A stretch of 64,000 bases of DNA from Holacanthus passer (Eukaryota > Chordata > Actinopteri > Pomacanthidae), in the NCBI GenBank assembly GCA_025331565.1, contig JAFREQ010000014.1, positions 1,692,501 through 1,756,500 of the forward strand, given 5' to 3'. Every line of letters starts with the position of its first letter. Position 1 is the first letter of the stretch. Positions 23,101 to 35,119 of the stretch are shown one piece after another. Below the pieces are notes generated by a model, which had not been told where the DNA came from, searched no databases, and worked only from the letters and a program-made list of their open reading frames with translations. Both the position numbers and the translations under genes were made by a program.

Positions 23101-25585
23101 GTATATACTGTTTAATTTCATTATCAGCGAACACATCATGTGATCCTTCTTGTGATTTCTTCACCAGCGAGGGAGCAGCTTCGTGTTCATCTGCGTCGCC
23201 ATAAGGGCATGAGGAAGTTTGAGTGTATAGACTGCGGCTACAAGTTCACTCGACAGGTAGGCTCACGAGTAGTGCTGCAACTTTTTTTACATTGTCAACT
23301 ATATCTGCCTCTCACTTTCTGGATGAATTGATTGAATGTCTGCACTCAGAACACGGATTACATACCCTTGGTATCTCTCTCAACCCAACCAAGTTGAGGC
23401 AGATGGGCGCCCACCCAGAGCCCTGTTCTGCTCACAGGGAGGTTGTCCTCATGACTCTTGCCAAGTGGCGGCTAATATAGCATATGCCCTGGTTCAGGCT
23501 TGGTTCGTGGTAGGAAGACACAGTGAACATAATTGTTTTTGCTTTATTGACTCATTGGTTTATAAAAGCTAGCAGAGGATGGTTTCGATCCATCGACCTC
23601 TGGGTTATGGGCCCAGCACGCTTCCGCTGCGCCACTCTGCTCCACACCTCAGATGGGACTCGAACCCACAATCCCTGGCTTAGGAGGCCAGTGCCTTATC
23701 CATTAGGCCACTGAGGCTGTTGTAGGCTCTGCTGTTCACACTGTAATCCTTTTTGAATGACTGTTCCGCGGACAGGGATGGAGCCTTTGTGTAAAGTAAA
23801 ACCAGGGAAGGTGCCTGAATGTGCTTAGTGCCCATGTGATGTTGTTCATTATGTCCAACACAGCAAGTTAATTGTTTGGTCTATAAAATGTTTTTCCAAA
23901 GCTCATGGTGGTGTCTTTAGATATCTTGTTTAGTCTAATGAACAGTCCAAAACCCAGATATTCAGTTTACTATCTAATTTAGAAAAGCAGGAAATATCCA
24001 TTTTTTAAGAAGTCAGTGAACCTTTTTGGGAAAGAAAATGACTCAGAATAGTTGCAGACAAATTTTTATGTTGAACAATTCATGGACTAATTGAGTCAGT
24101 TCTAGAGAACATGTATTTTAAAGATGGAATTCCTCTAGAATCTGAATCATAAAGTGACTGGGTTACTGTTTACTATCAGAAATAAGTCTTTCTGGTCCTG
24201 TTAAGATGTGTTTTGTTCATGAGAGCTGTGTCTCTGTTGTCCACGCATCTCACAGAGCCGGATGTAGCTGTGAAGCCCAGGTACACATTCCTGGACCACC
24301 AACATCCACACTGAATTGTCGTTTCCAGCCTTATCTGTATAATTACTTTACACCATGATCTCAAAAGAGTTAACTAGTTTAGCATTGCACTCCTTTAAGA
24401 TTGTTTGACTCACGAAGATCAACTTGGAAAAGGATCAAAATTGATGCAGTGATGTATGTGTTTTCACACGTTCATCTTCTCTATCAAAACAACTACATTA
24501 CCCACAATGCAACTCGACTACTGGCAGCTCAGTTTGAGATTCTGGTGATGGTAGTAGCAGCTAACGTAGCCTGGACTCTCTTGTCTGAAGTAGACATGAC
24601 TGAGGCTACAGAGGTCTCCCACTTCTTTACTCAGATTTTTAAACTTTCAGTTTTCAGATCAAACTAATGATGATGTAAGTGACATAACCGTCACTGACAT
24701 TGTCAAGAACTTCCTTTGGGATTAATTATTTTGATTAATTGACAAACTGTGTGGTTGTTAGTTTCCCAGAGCCTAAAGAACATCTTCAGATGTCTTGCTA
24801 TGTCTGATGGAACAGTTGAAAGCCATTTGGTTCCTGTGTAAAATTGCAGTCATAGCAGAGGATGGTTTCGATCCATCGACCTCTGGGTTATGGGCCCAGC
24901 ACGCTTCCGCTGCGCCACTCTGCTCTACACCTCAGATGGGACTCGAACCCACAATCCCTGGCTTAGGAGGCCAGTGCCTTATCCATTAGGCCACTGAGGC
25001 TGCTGCTTGCACTGACAATCTTTGCACATTCATGCTACTGTAAATATTCCTGTACATCTCTTTTTAATCCTGATTTTATTCTCTATTTTGTTTTTGTAAT
25101 TTCTATTTTTTTAATCTTAATTTTACCCTCACATTTCTACATGCTCTCTCTTATAGGCACACCTGCGACGACATATTCAAATCCACAAACGCACTGATAA
25201 CTACAGCCCCCGGCAGAGAAAACTGAGGAACGTGATAGTGCAGGATGTGGACAGAAGTCCCGGTGAGAACGAAGCAACTGAAGCCTTGCTGATGGCAGAG
25301 GAGACGGATTACATCCCAGAGACCGCCGGCATCCGGGAATCCACAAACCAAGAACCTGACCCTGTGACAGGCCTCGGCTCTAGCTGCATAGTGAGGGTGG
25401 TGATTGAGTCGAGTGACGCGGTGATGGAGGAGGTGGTGTCCAACCAGAACCTGGGACATGTCGAGGCAGCGGAGAGTTTCTCTGTGCCAGAAGTCTTGCA
25501 GCAAACACAGTTGGTCCCTGAGGCGTACGAGTCCTCGATGGACATGGAGGGAATGGTTGAGAATATATCAGATGGAAAGACCTGA
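20130..25585 (+). CDS. zbtb48: ZBTB48 (TZAP/HKR3), BTB and C2H2 zinc-finger protein
   Basis: ZBTB48 binds telomeric TTAGGG repeats and selected promoters; it limits telomere length in mammals. Ten coding exons join in phase: 20130-20807, 20947-21254, 21325-21430, 21529-21621, 21729-21815, 21985-22139, 22316-22452, 22911-23075, 23168-23256, 25157-25585, giving 748 residues (human about 688). Seen: BTB domain at about 8-115; an AT-hook-like KRKRGRPRK at 128-136; acidic linker; RKRK at 283-286 (possible nuclear signal); eleven zinc fingers from C311 to H616. Finger 2 ends in Cys rather than His, as in human. After finger 11 comes NYSPRQRKLRN at 621-631, the arm known to help telomere recognition. 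ATG 20130 is chosen because it follows the acceptor and gives the family-like BTB start; an upstream in-frame ATG (20022) lies in the intron. Intron 10 hosts tRNA genes. Convergent with klhl21. Confidence 0.96.
23570..23641 (-). tRNA. Initiator tRNA-Met (CAT), copy 1
   Basis: 72-nt gene on the minus strand. It starts AGCAGAGTGGCGCAGCGG, has the anticodon loop with CAT in GGGCCCATAACCC, the T-arm GTCGATGGATCGAAACC, and an acceptor closing with CTCTGCT plus discriminator A. The A1-T72-type pair and the ATCGAAAC T-loop mark the initiator rather than the elongator. The stems pair completely. A TTTT Pol III terminator follows (GCTTTTATAAACC). It sits in zbtb48 intron 10, antisense. Confidence 0.95.
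23645..23717 (-). tRNA. tRNA-Arg (CCT), copy 1
   Basis: 73-nt gene on the minus strand: acceptor GCCTCAG pairs with CTGAGGT, D-arm TGGCCTAATGGATAAGGCA, anticodon CCT in GGCCTCCTAAGCC, T-arm GTGGGTTCGAGTCCCAT, discriminator G. No intron. Only 3 nt (TGG) separate its 3' end from the start of the downstream initiator tRNA, and no T-run lies between, so both could be made as one Pol III transcript. Confidence 0.95.
24853..24924 (-). tRNA. Initiator tRNA-Met (CAT), copy 2
   Basis: Identical in sequence to the initiator gene at 23570-23641. A TTTT terminator follows on the minus strand (GACTGCAATTTTACAC). The flanks beyond the tRNA pair differ from copy 1, so the duplication is old or the genes are kept alike by selection or conversion. 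Confidence 0.95.
24928..25000 (-). tRNA. tRNA-Arg (CCT), copy 2
   Basis: Identical in sequence to the arginine gene at 23645-23717. The 3-nt spacer to the downstream initiator gene is TAG here instead of TGG. It lies 157 nt upstream of the last zbtb48 coding exon, on the opposite strand. Confidence 0.95.
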
Positions 25586-28500
25586 GGACTGTGAGTGGAA
25601 CCCACCCAGAATTAAGGTTGAAGACCACTTCCTAAATAAGAACTGAAATGTGGTGTAAGGGATGATGAGGCACAGTGTTAAACATTTGGCTTTATAGATC
25701 TGAAGATAAAGAAACTGCAACCAGATCAGTGACTGTTGAGTTTCTACACATGCAAGAGAAGAGCAGCGAGTAACTGTCATGCTTTTAGTTGTTAACACAG
25801 TGAGTGAACTGCATGCTTGTGACGGCTGCTTGAATGTGAATGTGCACCTGGAAAATCAGTGATAAATTATTCTCACTGGTGTTCAGTTTTGTTCCTGAAG
25901 GTATTAAAGGAATAGTGGGAAATAGGGAAATATACTTTTTCTCTTTCTGGTGAATTTGTCACAGATTTTGGACAGAACCAGGCTGGGCTATCTCTGCATT
26001 TCCAGACTTTGTGCTAAGTGCCTGCTGGCTGTAGCTTCATATATGAGTGGTATCAACCTTTTTATCTTTCAGCAAGAAAGCAAATAAGCAGATTTCCCAA
26101 AAATGTCAAAATTGACCTTTAAGATGTACCTGCAGTGAGCTAAAGTCAGGACACTGAGCTCTTACCGGGAAAGATACATGCTGATTTTTTTCTATGTGAA
26201 GGACTTGGTTCAAAGGTACCCTGTGGTGTTTGTGACCACTAGTAGAACTCTGGAGCGATGTTTTATATGTGGGTTTTGTTTGTAATGTACAAGCAACCAA
26301 GGAAGCAGGCGATGACATGGATAAAAATATTATTCAAATTGGCTTTACAAATATTTTATGTGGAAGGAAAAGCCTTCAACACATTTATTAGACCTTAAGG
26401 GTAAACATCGTATGTTTTAGTGAGAATCTCTGAATTTAAACTTTATGTTTATTGACAAGAAAACTTCACAGGGTACCTTTAATGTTTAAAGACCAAATTA
26501 ATTTGTTTTTTCTCATTGACAATGTCCTTAGTAAACATAGGTTGTAACAGATGCACATTGTTTACAGACAAGAACATCTTTAGTCTGAATTAAGACACTA
26601 CACAGGTTAATGGTTTTATGTTAAAATATTCAGCTTTATAAGTGAACCATTAGTTTACTCCTGCTATTTATATATATATAAAACTTAATGCATTTGTCTG
26701 CTGTCCCTTCAACTCTTGTCTATTGCTTATAAGAATTAGCAACCTGCTAACAGCTCATCAAATGTGACTCAGCAGAATAAACTCTCAGACCTGCCTGCAG
26801 TTTCATTCATGGTAACCACACTGTAAACATTATGCCAACACAGTAGGTAAGGTTAAGAATATACTGTATTTACAAAACTGATTCAACATCACAAACTTGT
26901 ATGAAAACTAAGAAAACAAGGATGCATTAACATTACCATCAAAATACCATTAAAGCAAAAATAGTTTTACATTAGAACAAATTGAGATTCTTTTGCACTT
27001 CCAGTTGTGACTGATGACCCATCACCAACATTTACCAAGTGTTTTCATGTTGCTGCTGATTCGGGGGGACATCTTAAGCAACCACAGCACAAACACAGTA
27101 TATCTATAAATAAACATACAAAACATCCATAAATACAGTTTTTAACAAAAATCCTTCATGCACATTTGACTGGTGGTTACAAAGGCTGATGAAGCCCAGT
27201 TTAAGGGTCAGGAGTGACACAAGGAGATGCTGTGCAGTGTAATTATCACTAGCAATAGATTATCAACCCAGAACAAGTTAACATCACATGCAACCACCCT
27301 GAAATTCTAATCACTCAGCACACCTTTGAGTACAAGATATCAACCCATCCTATTCAGCCATGCGTCTGTTAGTGCTCCATTTCAATTGTGATTGCCGTCA
27401 TTTTTGGAATGTAAACAGATTATTGCTGTTTCTGACCAAATATTTGTCTCCTCCTATGGGCTACAAATTAGGAAAAGAGTCCACCGATTTAGCATTACAC
27501 TCAAAAAATATTGTCAGATTTATGGTGGACAGTTTTTTAAAAAAGGATCAACATTAAAGCGGCTGAACCAGAGATTGTCTTTTTTCTTTGATTCCTTCCT
27601 CGTCAAACCTTGACGCACACATTACCCATAATGCAACTCGAACACCACTCATGGCAGTTTATCAGATTTTACACAGCTCCTTTTGGAGCCACATAAAGTT
27701 TTATACAACCTTTTTATGCAGTGGTACCACAAGACCCGTTAACAGACTGATGCGTAAAATCCCCATGAGGCATTACAAATTCAAATCGACTGTAACTCAC
27801 TGCTAACACAGAGGTCTCCATAGATAGAAACACCTGGCTTTGTTGGGGACTGTTTCTGCCACTGTGTAGGAACCAGCCCTAGATGGTTTACACAGAAAAC
27901 TTCAGGGAAGTGGTTGTGCGCTGCTCTTTATTGGAGGTAGGGAAGTTAACCAGTGATGTCTTGACTGTGATGACTTTCTGTCTTGTAATCAGAAACCTTG
28001 ATGTCCTTGTGGTTTGCACACTACATGACTGATCAGCAACATCACAAGATCTTTCACTAGGAGGAATCCCTAACAAGGCTGTCTGGTCTCCAAACAATGT
28101 TTTGTCATGAAATAGAAATTCTGAATCATGAATCATGAAATTATCCGATACAATGGATCTTTTTCTTCCACAATGGATGATGCAAGAAAGAAGTGGTGAG
28201 ACAGGAGCCAGGGTTTCAACTTCTTTCTCTGGCTCTCCTTTTTCATTCTTCACACAACTATTTCTGTCACTTTTCATGTGAACAACCCAGTGCAACACTA
28301 TGTCTTTGAGAATGTGCGCCGTTATCTCCTTACTTAAACGATATCACGCCTCCCTCCTTTGAAGGCCTTTTCACTTTGCCTTTGAATGTAACAACTGAAA
28401 AATGTTTTTACACACTGTGCAACCCACTGACCTTCTAGACTAACTGCTTGGTTCGGTTAACTTTCCCACCCTCGACTGAGAGCATAAAAGGCAGCCACTT

Positions 28501-28780
28501 CCCTAAACTTTTCTTTGGGATCCATCCAGTACTGTCTCCCACGCATTGAGAGCAGATGGGCCTAAGAAACACCAGGCCTTTCTATGATTCATCTGGTGAA
28601 CAGACTCGATTGATTATCTGCATGACAGCTTGGCAGTCAAGTAGATTAGAAGGAGCTCAGACTACTTTGTATATGCTCAGTCTTCTCTTCTGCCTTCAAC
28701 AACTTCAGCTTCGTGATGAGGTAAACTACTGGTGGCACAATGAGGGAGAACAGACATAGCAGAAATTTCTAGGTCCACTC
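25586..28780. other. Convergent 3' regions of zbtb48 and klhl21
   Basis: About 3.2 kb between the two stop codons. A candidate zbtb48 poly(A) signal AATAAA lies at 26776-26781 (plus). A candidate klhl21 signal AATAAA on the minus strand lies at 27927-27932. If both are used the transcripts do not overlap. A minus-strand frame at 27888-28298 matches no family and is probably 3' UTR. Both ends are inferred. Confidence 0.45.
25900..26110. repeat. Dispersed fish repeat in zbtb48 3' region
   Basis: Words TTAAAGGAATAGTGGGAAAT, GCTGGCTGTAGCTTCATATA and AAGCAAATAAGCAGATTTCC match, in order or inverted order, those at 14100-14340 and about 4860-4990. Unknown class. Confidence 0.6.
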
Positions 28781-31700
28781 TCAGTGTGCTGGGTTCACAT
28801 CCTGGTTCTGGTTTTGGTTGAGATTGTTGTTGAGATTGTGGAGCGCTTGGTGACGCTGGTGCCGGTGCAGGTGAATGGCGTTTGACTCGGGTGCCTCAGT
28901 AGGTTCAAACGCACTGGACACCAGAGGCATGAACTGTCGGAATATGCTGACGCTGCCATGCCAGAAGGTCGGCTGAGGAAGTCGTCCAGCGAGAGCCCAC
29001 GTGCGGCTGGTCGGGTCGAAGGCCTCCACCACATCTGACAGCTCAAACGTGTTGTCGTAACCACCGGATACATATAATTTACCACCCAGGACTGCCACAC
29101 TGCCTCCAACGTGGACCTGGACAAAAGAAATGAGATTGAAAATGAAGAAATTTACTTGATGTTGTAATACATACCAAAAAATTATGAAAAGATGTAAAAG
29201 ATAAGAATAGATTGTATTTAGTAAGCAAAAATATAAGTGAATACATAATGCAGGTAATTAAAATATTAAATATCAAGCTTTATACTTTTCCTTGAACCAC
29301 ACACTCCTGGACATACATGGACTACTACTACTACTACTACTACTACTAATAATAATAATAATATACAGTAAGCATGAGGAAAATTGGGAAGGTTTTGTTT
29401 GGAAAATAGGAAATTAATTAATTAAATGTGTGCTAAGGAGTTGAATAATAAAATGAGCTAGTAAAAGATAAGAGTAAAATAAATGTAATAAATAAATAAA
29501 ATAAAAGTTTTCTCATTTTCACCAACTGATTGGAGGTTAAAGGAAAATTATAAAGCTTTATATTTCTTTATATAGTCCATTTTAAAAGATTCAACTAGCA
29601 TTTATGTATTATAGTATTTAGCCATATTTTGGACTCATCTGAAAACCTGTACTGCCTTTTGTCAGTTTTCTAGCCAATAAGTTCATGTCATATCAAAAGT
29701 GAAATTGAGTGACAAACTGCAGCATTAAAAACAGACGTTTTTATTAGAGATCACCAGTGATTGCTAATAAAGCATGCTGGCAGACAAGTGTCAGACAAGT
29801 GAAATACAAACCTGGGTCATCGGATTAATTTTGTCCCACTCGTTCTTCTGAGGGTTATAAACATCAACCTCAGCTGAGTCATCCCTACAAATAGAAACAC
29901 ACCAAGTCAAGTTGCAGCCAAAAAAAACATTGCTTCAAATGTATTCAAGCAAACTAACTATAGCAACATCGGTGTATCATGAGCAAATGTTCCTTTCTGA
30001 CCTTCTAAACAGTCTTGAGTATTCAAGTATTCTACATGTAGGTGCATTCATGACCAATTTTAACATTCAATGTTTATGTAGGAAGATGTCATTATGTTTA
30101 AGATAAGATAAGAGATATTCCTTTATTCGTCCCTCAGTGGGGAAATTCACTATCAATAACAATCGACAAATAAAAAACAGACCGAACAGACCCCTCTAAC
30201 TTAACCAATTCTATTACATGATTAGGATATTTTGTATATAGTATTTTACCAAAAGCACCAAAGAATTTAGTCATTCTCTGTTAGTGGTCTTGTTTTGTCA
30301 TCTCTCACAACAGGAAACTGGGCAGAAGAGAAGACAACATGAGTACACTGGCACACTCATGTGGTAGAACAACAGAATGACAGTATACTTGATGTCAAAA
30401 GTAGGTAAATGTAGGAGTTAATGTACTTAGTTACTTCCCACCACCGGTTATTACAATTAGTGTCAGGACAGTGGTTCTAAAAAGGAACCCAGTCAGTATT
30501 TTAAGATTATATGGGGGCCAGTTCAACTCCAAAGTAAACCATAAATAATGGAATATGAAAGTACAAAGATTTAGTTCACTTTTCTGCTCACCTGACAAAG
30601 TAAATGAGGCCTTTGAGGGTCACAGTTTTTGGGGTGAACGACCATGGAGGCAGCTGTCCACAACTGACCATGGCCCAGCGGTTGGTGTCTGCGTCGTAGC
30701 TCTGGATGGCCATGGTGTCCTCGCCTGTCAGAGAGCCTATGGCATACAGGCGTCCGCCGCACGTGGTGGTGGAGCAGTTGTCCATGGGGTGCAGCATGGC
30801 CGGTAAGGCCTCCCAGCAGTCCAGAGCATGATCGTAGCGCTCTGTGCTGTCTGACGCCACCACATACAGCTGACCTTTCAGCACACAGGAGCTGTGGTAC
30901 TCGCGGGCCTTCAGCATGGGTGACACCTCCGTCCACTCGTTGACACTGGAGTTGTAGCGCCACACGCCGTCATAGAGGCGAGAGCCATCAGAGCCACCTG
31001 GACACAGACATGTTGTCCCAACAGTTAATATGCATCAAAGATTTTTGTATATCTGCTCAGTGTCATGGTGCACAATGGGATACAATACAAAGCAAAGCAG
31101 CAGTTTTGGTTTGTCTGTATAGATTCGTTTCACTCCTCCAGGTAATAACACATATAACAATGTTGCGCTTACCTCCATCATGGATTGTCTCCATAATGCT
31201 TTTTAAGACCTCAACAGGAAATTGAATTCCCTTTCCACAGCAGAATGAATGAACACTAGGTCTGGTCGATATGTTTTAAATCAATCACAATATTAATATT
31301 GATATTACTTCAATATTCACATGTATTACCATACAGTAATGCAAAATCACATAAAATGATCAAAATATAGTAATCAAAATGTCAAAATGCAACAATCTGC
31401 GTCCCACTCTTATACATGAAATGAAATCCTTCACGCATCTTAAACAAAACCTTAAATTACTGATTATGCTAAATTTCAATTTGCTGAAAATCATTAATTT
31501 GTATTTTTTTGTAGAAATTTGTAAATAATAACACAATATGTAATACAGATCCCACCCCAACCAAATATACCTGAAACTGAAATGGTCTCAAGAAACACTC
31601 AAGAAGAATACACTGGTTTTACACATCATCATTGGTATAATCTTTTCTGATGCCCTGCAGAAAGCAGCACATTGAAATGTTTTTAATATTGAAGGTCCAC

Positions 31701-33823
31701 TTGCAAACAAAGTCTGGTAATCACCCTCCAAATCTAAGTTACCATGTGGCATCACCTATCACCAAGATTTCTCATGGGTCTAGAAATCATCTCAAAATCA
31801 AACGCCTGGCCTATTCAAAAATAATTTGGAAATATCTGCCTAATTTTTATGAATCTAATTTACAACTTTTAATACTCTTTAAGGATCTGTGAACACTCTG
31901 TTCATTCCCTGCCTTCACAGGATCTCACAGTTTATGAGAGAAGAACATTCTAGATAAACTATGACGCAGATATTTACAGTCCTATTTCTTTATCTGTCAC
32001 ACAGCAGAGATTTAATATTTCAAGCTACTCTGTTGCCCTTGAAAAACCCCAATGTACCTTCTGAAAGTTTCAATTTTAATTTTAACATTTTAATTCAAAT
32101 TTAAAGCAGCCCTGACACCGAATATCTCAATAAAAATATCTCTTATGTTGTTTCAAAGAAATTGTATCCCAGGGTATATAAACAAAATCTGTCTCACAAC
32201 ATTATGCAATCACATGTTGCTGTTATTTCTGTCATCGAGGGTCTGTGCTAACGCTGCTAAATTTAATTCCCACCACCAATGTCTTGCAGGAGACGCAAGT
32301 TCTGAGCGAAGGTCTGGGATGATTTTCTCTTCAGGATAGGCCAGTCCACTGGTGATGAAGATGATGACGATGATGGTGATGATAACACCGCTGCTGTCCT
32401 GGCAGCACACCATGTCCTGCCTCACTTTCCTTGTTCACACATAGAGCCACTAGTCAAAGAGCCTGCAGTTTATTTATAAGCACAGCCTGACAGCCATTTC
32501 ATAAGACCAAGGAGCGGGAATGGAAATCTACTGACTTCTGGCTTCTAATATATGCAGCACCTGTAATGACTGCACACTGTGTGTCCTTCAGGAAATGGGA
32601 CACCAGATAAAACTGAACTCTAACTTCAAGAAACATGCAAGAACATAATGGAGCAAAATTCATTCAATTTAGGTTGAATGCAAATTTTCATAAACAATAA
32701 AGAAATCTGAGTTTTCATGACAGACCTCAAGATTTGTCAACCCTCTGATACAAAATATCTGTTGAAAAGTTGTGTAAACATCTTTAAATAACTTACCTGA
32801 GACGTACATATCATTTCCGAGGGCAGCAATGCTGTAGCCTCCTCCAAGGTGGTCGGGGAATTCAGCCAGGTAGCGCCACTGTCCGGTCTGGGGGTTATAG
32901 CAGTCCACTGTGACCAGCTCATCACAGTCCTGGTCGCAGCCTCCCACCACCACCAGGATTTCTGCCAACCCCGTGGATGGCCGTGGCCGCATGCGGTGGC
33001 AGGGCCTGTCGTGGCGGTCATACTCACAGGACTGGAAGCTGCGAGCTTCGTTCACCATGCGGAGGCAGGTGGGTGAAAGGTAAACGAGTGGGTCGCTCTC
33101 CACATGCGCCAACAGAAAGAACCTCCTGACAAAGGGGAGCCGGACTTGCTGGAGGAGCTCAGGCCAGTAGTGCAGTCTCCGCTGGAGATCCGCCTTCACC
33201 CAGCGTACTGCAATCTGATAAACGGTCTCCTCCTTGTCCACACAAAGCTCATCATCTGACACAAACTCAAGGAGGCGCTTCCATGGCAGCCGCTCAAAGT
33301 CCGTCCCTTTAGCCAGCTCCATTATGTTTTTTAGGACAAAGCGACGAGCACTGGCTGCTAGCTCTCTGCAAGCATAGGCCTCTGCAAAGTCCTGGATCTC
33401 TAAGCAGTTGGAAACATCCAACCGTTGCTCCAGAAAGGCACAGCAGGCCTCTTTGACAGAGGGGAACTGAAACAGATCAGCTGTCTTCAGTAGGACGTCC
33501 ACATTATCCTGAGTGACGGTGACCCGTCCTGTGTAGCAGAAGTCCACCAGCAGACCTAAAAGCTCAGCTGACACCTCGTGTAGAACCACCCGGTCCATAA
33601 CACTCTCCCTCAAAGTTCCTGCGAACATGGCTCGGAAGTAGGTACTGGCAGCGGCCAACACTGTGCGGTGACAGTGGAACTCGCGGCCCTCAGCACACAG
33701 AGTCACATCGAAAAACTTTCGTTCAGCACGGAGTTCATGGATTCCCCGCAGGAGGTTGAAGGCGTGGGCCGTGTCAAAGAAAGGCAGGGTGGAAGGTTGT
33801 GTCTGCAAGACTGGCTTTTCCAT
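28781..33823 (-). CDS. klhl21: KLHL21, kelch-like CUL3 adaptor
   Basis: KLHL21 is a BTB-BACK-kelch substrate adaptor of CUL3 ubiquitin ligase; in human cells it directs ubiquitylation of Aurora B on the anaphase midzone. Four coding exons join in phase: 32797-33823, 30592-30997, 29812-29884, 28781-29116, giving 613 residues (human 597). Seen: BTB domain at about 25-130 (FFDVTLCAEGREFHCHR), BACK at about 135-245, and kelch repeats from about 290 (EILVVVGGCDQDCDELVTVD) to about 565, with GG-Y-W signatures and WHGSVSIFRQFMP near the end. The first ATG after the acceptor at 33881 is used. Odd: the C-terminal tail is His/Asn/Gln-rich (LNNNLNQNQNQ) and unlike the human one. Identification rests on near-continuous similarity across all exons. 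Confidence 0.97.
29321..29363. repeat. (ACT)n-(AAT)n microsatellite in klhl21 intron
   Basis: About nine ACT units followed by about five AAT units, in the intron between coding exons 29812-29884 and 28781-29116. Confidence 0.9.
30099..30170 (-). mobile_element. Truncated LINE 3' end in klhl21 intron
   Basis: Plus strand reads TAAGATAAGATAAGAGATAT then CCTTTATTCGTCCCTCAGTG and GGGAAATTCAC. On the minus strand this is a 3' UTR scrap with AATAAAG and a TTATC tail. It belongs to the five-copy family described in the findings. Confidence 0.6.
30998..32796. other. klhl21 intron between BTB/BACK exon and kelch exon
   Basis: About 1.8 kb of AT-rich intron. A GAT-rich low-complexity stretch lies at about 32351-32387. 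I see no exon or RNA gene. Confidence 0.5.
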
Positions 33824-33880
33824 CTCTCCTCTCTCTGGTGTCTCGGTTTCTGATGGTTGTGCTCAGAATGTCGTTTTCAT
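33824..33880 (-). other. klhl21 5' UTR part of first coding exon
   Basis: The exon start is set by the acceptor TATATCTGTTGTAG ending at 33881 on the minus strand. The UTR begins with a tiny upstream frame ATGAAAACGACATTCTGA (5 codons) before the real start at 33823. Confidence 0.5.
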
Positions 33881-33944
33881 CTACAACAGATATACACCAG
33901 AAACATACATGAAATTCCAGATCAACTACACACCATATAGGGCT

Positions 33945-34245
33945 GCTACTAGCGACTATTAGTCCTTCTTGATTAATGGAGTAATAATTGAGTTGTTTTG
34001 GTCTACAAATGTCAAAAAATATTGAAATTTTGTTTTCTGAAGCCAAAGTAGACCTCTTCAAATTGCTTGTTTTGACAGTACAGTCTGAAACCCAAAGATA
34101 AACAGCTTACAATCACTCAAGACCAAGAAAAGCAGCAAATCCTGGAGAATTTTAGCTTTAAAAATTATTTAAATGATTAAAGGATTAATAAAGCAGTTGC
34201 TGATTCATTGTCGACGAATCCATTAACTGACTAATCATGGCAGCT
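33945..34245. repeat. Dispersed TAAT-rich fish repeat in klhl21 5' intron
   Basis: Begins GGGCTGCTACTAGCGACTAT and ends ACTAATCATGGCAGCTCT, with ATTAATGGAGTAAT near the start. The middle matches the copy at 19.5 kb (CTTCAAATTGCTTGTTTTGA). Confidence 0.6.
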
Positions 34246-34528
34246 CTTCTAGCATGTATATTATTGTCAAACATGAATCTATACACAGTGGTCCATAATG
34301 GTGAAAGAATTGAGAAATGACTATGACGACATTTAGCACCGAAGCAAGTTTGACAGTTTAAGTCCTAACAAAGATCAAAAGCAAAAAGATGTAAGATGTA
34401 AAACAAACACAAGCACATTAATTTACATTAGTTAATTTTACTATTTCAGAAACTACATAACCAAAACTAATAGGCCACTGACACGAATAATCAAGAAACT
34501 TATAAACCCAAACTGTTCCTTCCCCTAC

Positions 34529-34660
34529 CTGACGAGCTCTTCCAGATACGTTTCACAAGCGAAGCGACAGGATACAACAGTCTAGAATGTACGACAGCGA
34601 AGCTCAGCACGACTCTGGTGAATATGACCAGCTCCTTACTCGTGTTTAAGAAAGAGAGCT
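34529..34660 (-). promoter_or_regulatory. klhl21 candidate non-coding first exon
   Basis: Minus-strand sequence ends in GAGCTCGTCAG and donor GTAGGGGAAGG at 34528. It would splice to the acceptor at 33881. The start is not defined. A TATA-like word lies just upstream at 34678-34685, though that word reads better on the plus strand. Confidence 0.45.
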
Positions 34661-34677
34661 CGCTTGTGCTCAGGGGC

Positions 34678-34800
34678 TATAAATACACCAGCAGTGTCCA
34701 TTTCCAGGCAGGACGGGGGGAGAACACCTAGCATGCTGTGGGCTGAGGCTGTGGGGAGAGTATAAACCCCCCCACTGGTATGTCTCTGTGGTCAGTCAGC
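34678..34800 (+). promoter_or_regulatory. Candidate plus-strand TATA promoter and first exon
   Basis: The plus strand has CTATAAATAC at about 34678, a second TATAAA at 34761, and a strong donor: GTCAGTCAGC followed by GTAAGTAAGT at 34801. This would be a non-coding first exon divergent from klhl21. In human, PHF13 starts divergently from KLHL21, but I found no PHF13-like coding exon to the right. The gene it serves, if any, is unknown. Confidence 0.3.
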
Positions 34801-35119
34801 GTAAGTAAGTGGTCTTTGAGAGAGGAGCCAGCTGAGCCCGGGCCTCCTCACCACCATCAGCTCAGCGACAGACCAAAACACAGAGCTGCCTGTCATAATA
34901 TTCAGCAATCAGCTCAGCAAAGAGCCACAATCCTGCTCTGATCACAGCAGACAAACAGGAACAGGGGCGGCTCAACTGTCAAAAACATTAATGATATATT
35001 TACATTTACAGTTGGCTACAAGTTCAGTGCGCAAAAGCAATGTACACAGAATAAATCCAGTTTCATCCACCACGTTCTGCGATCTAAAATATCACAGCGT
35101 CGACTTTCTGCTGTTCTCT

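Noticed and set aside
24795..24989. 64-codon frame containing GFDPSTSGLWAQHASAAPLC and the similar frame at 23523-23714
   Set aside because: This is the antisense translation of the tRNA-iMet and tRNA-Arg genes, a well-known false protein.
27888..28298. 136-codon minus-strand frame between zbtb48 and klhl21
   Set aside because: No family match and no splice signals; it falls in the probable klhl21 3' UTR.
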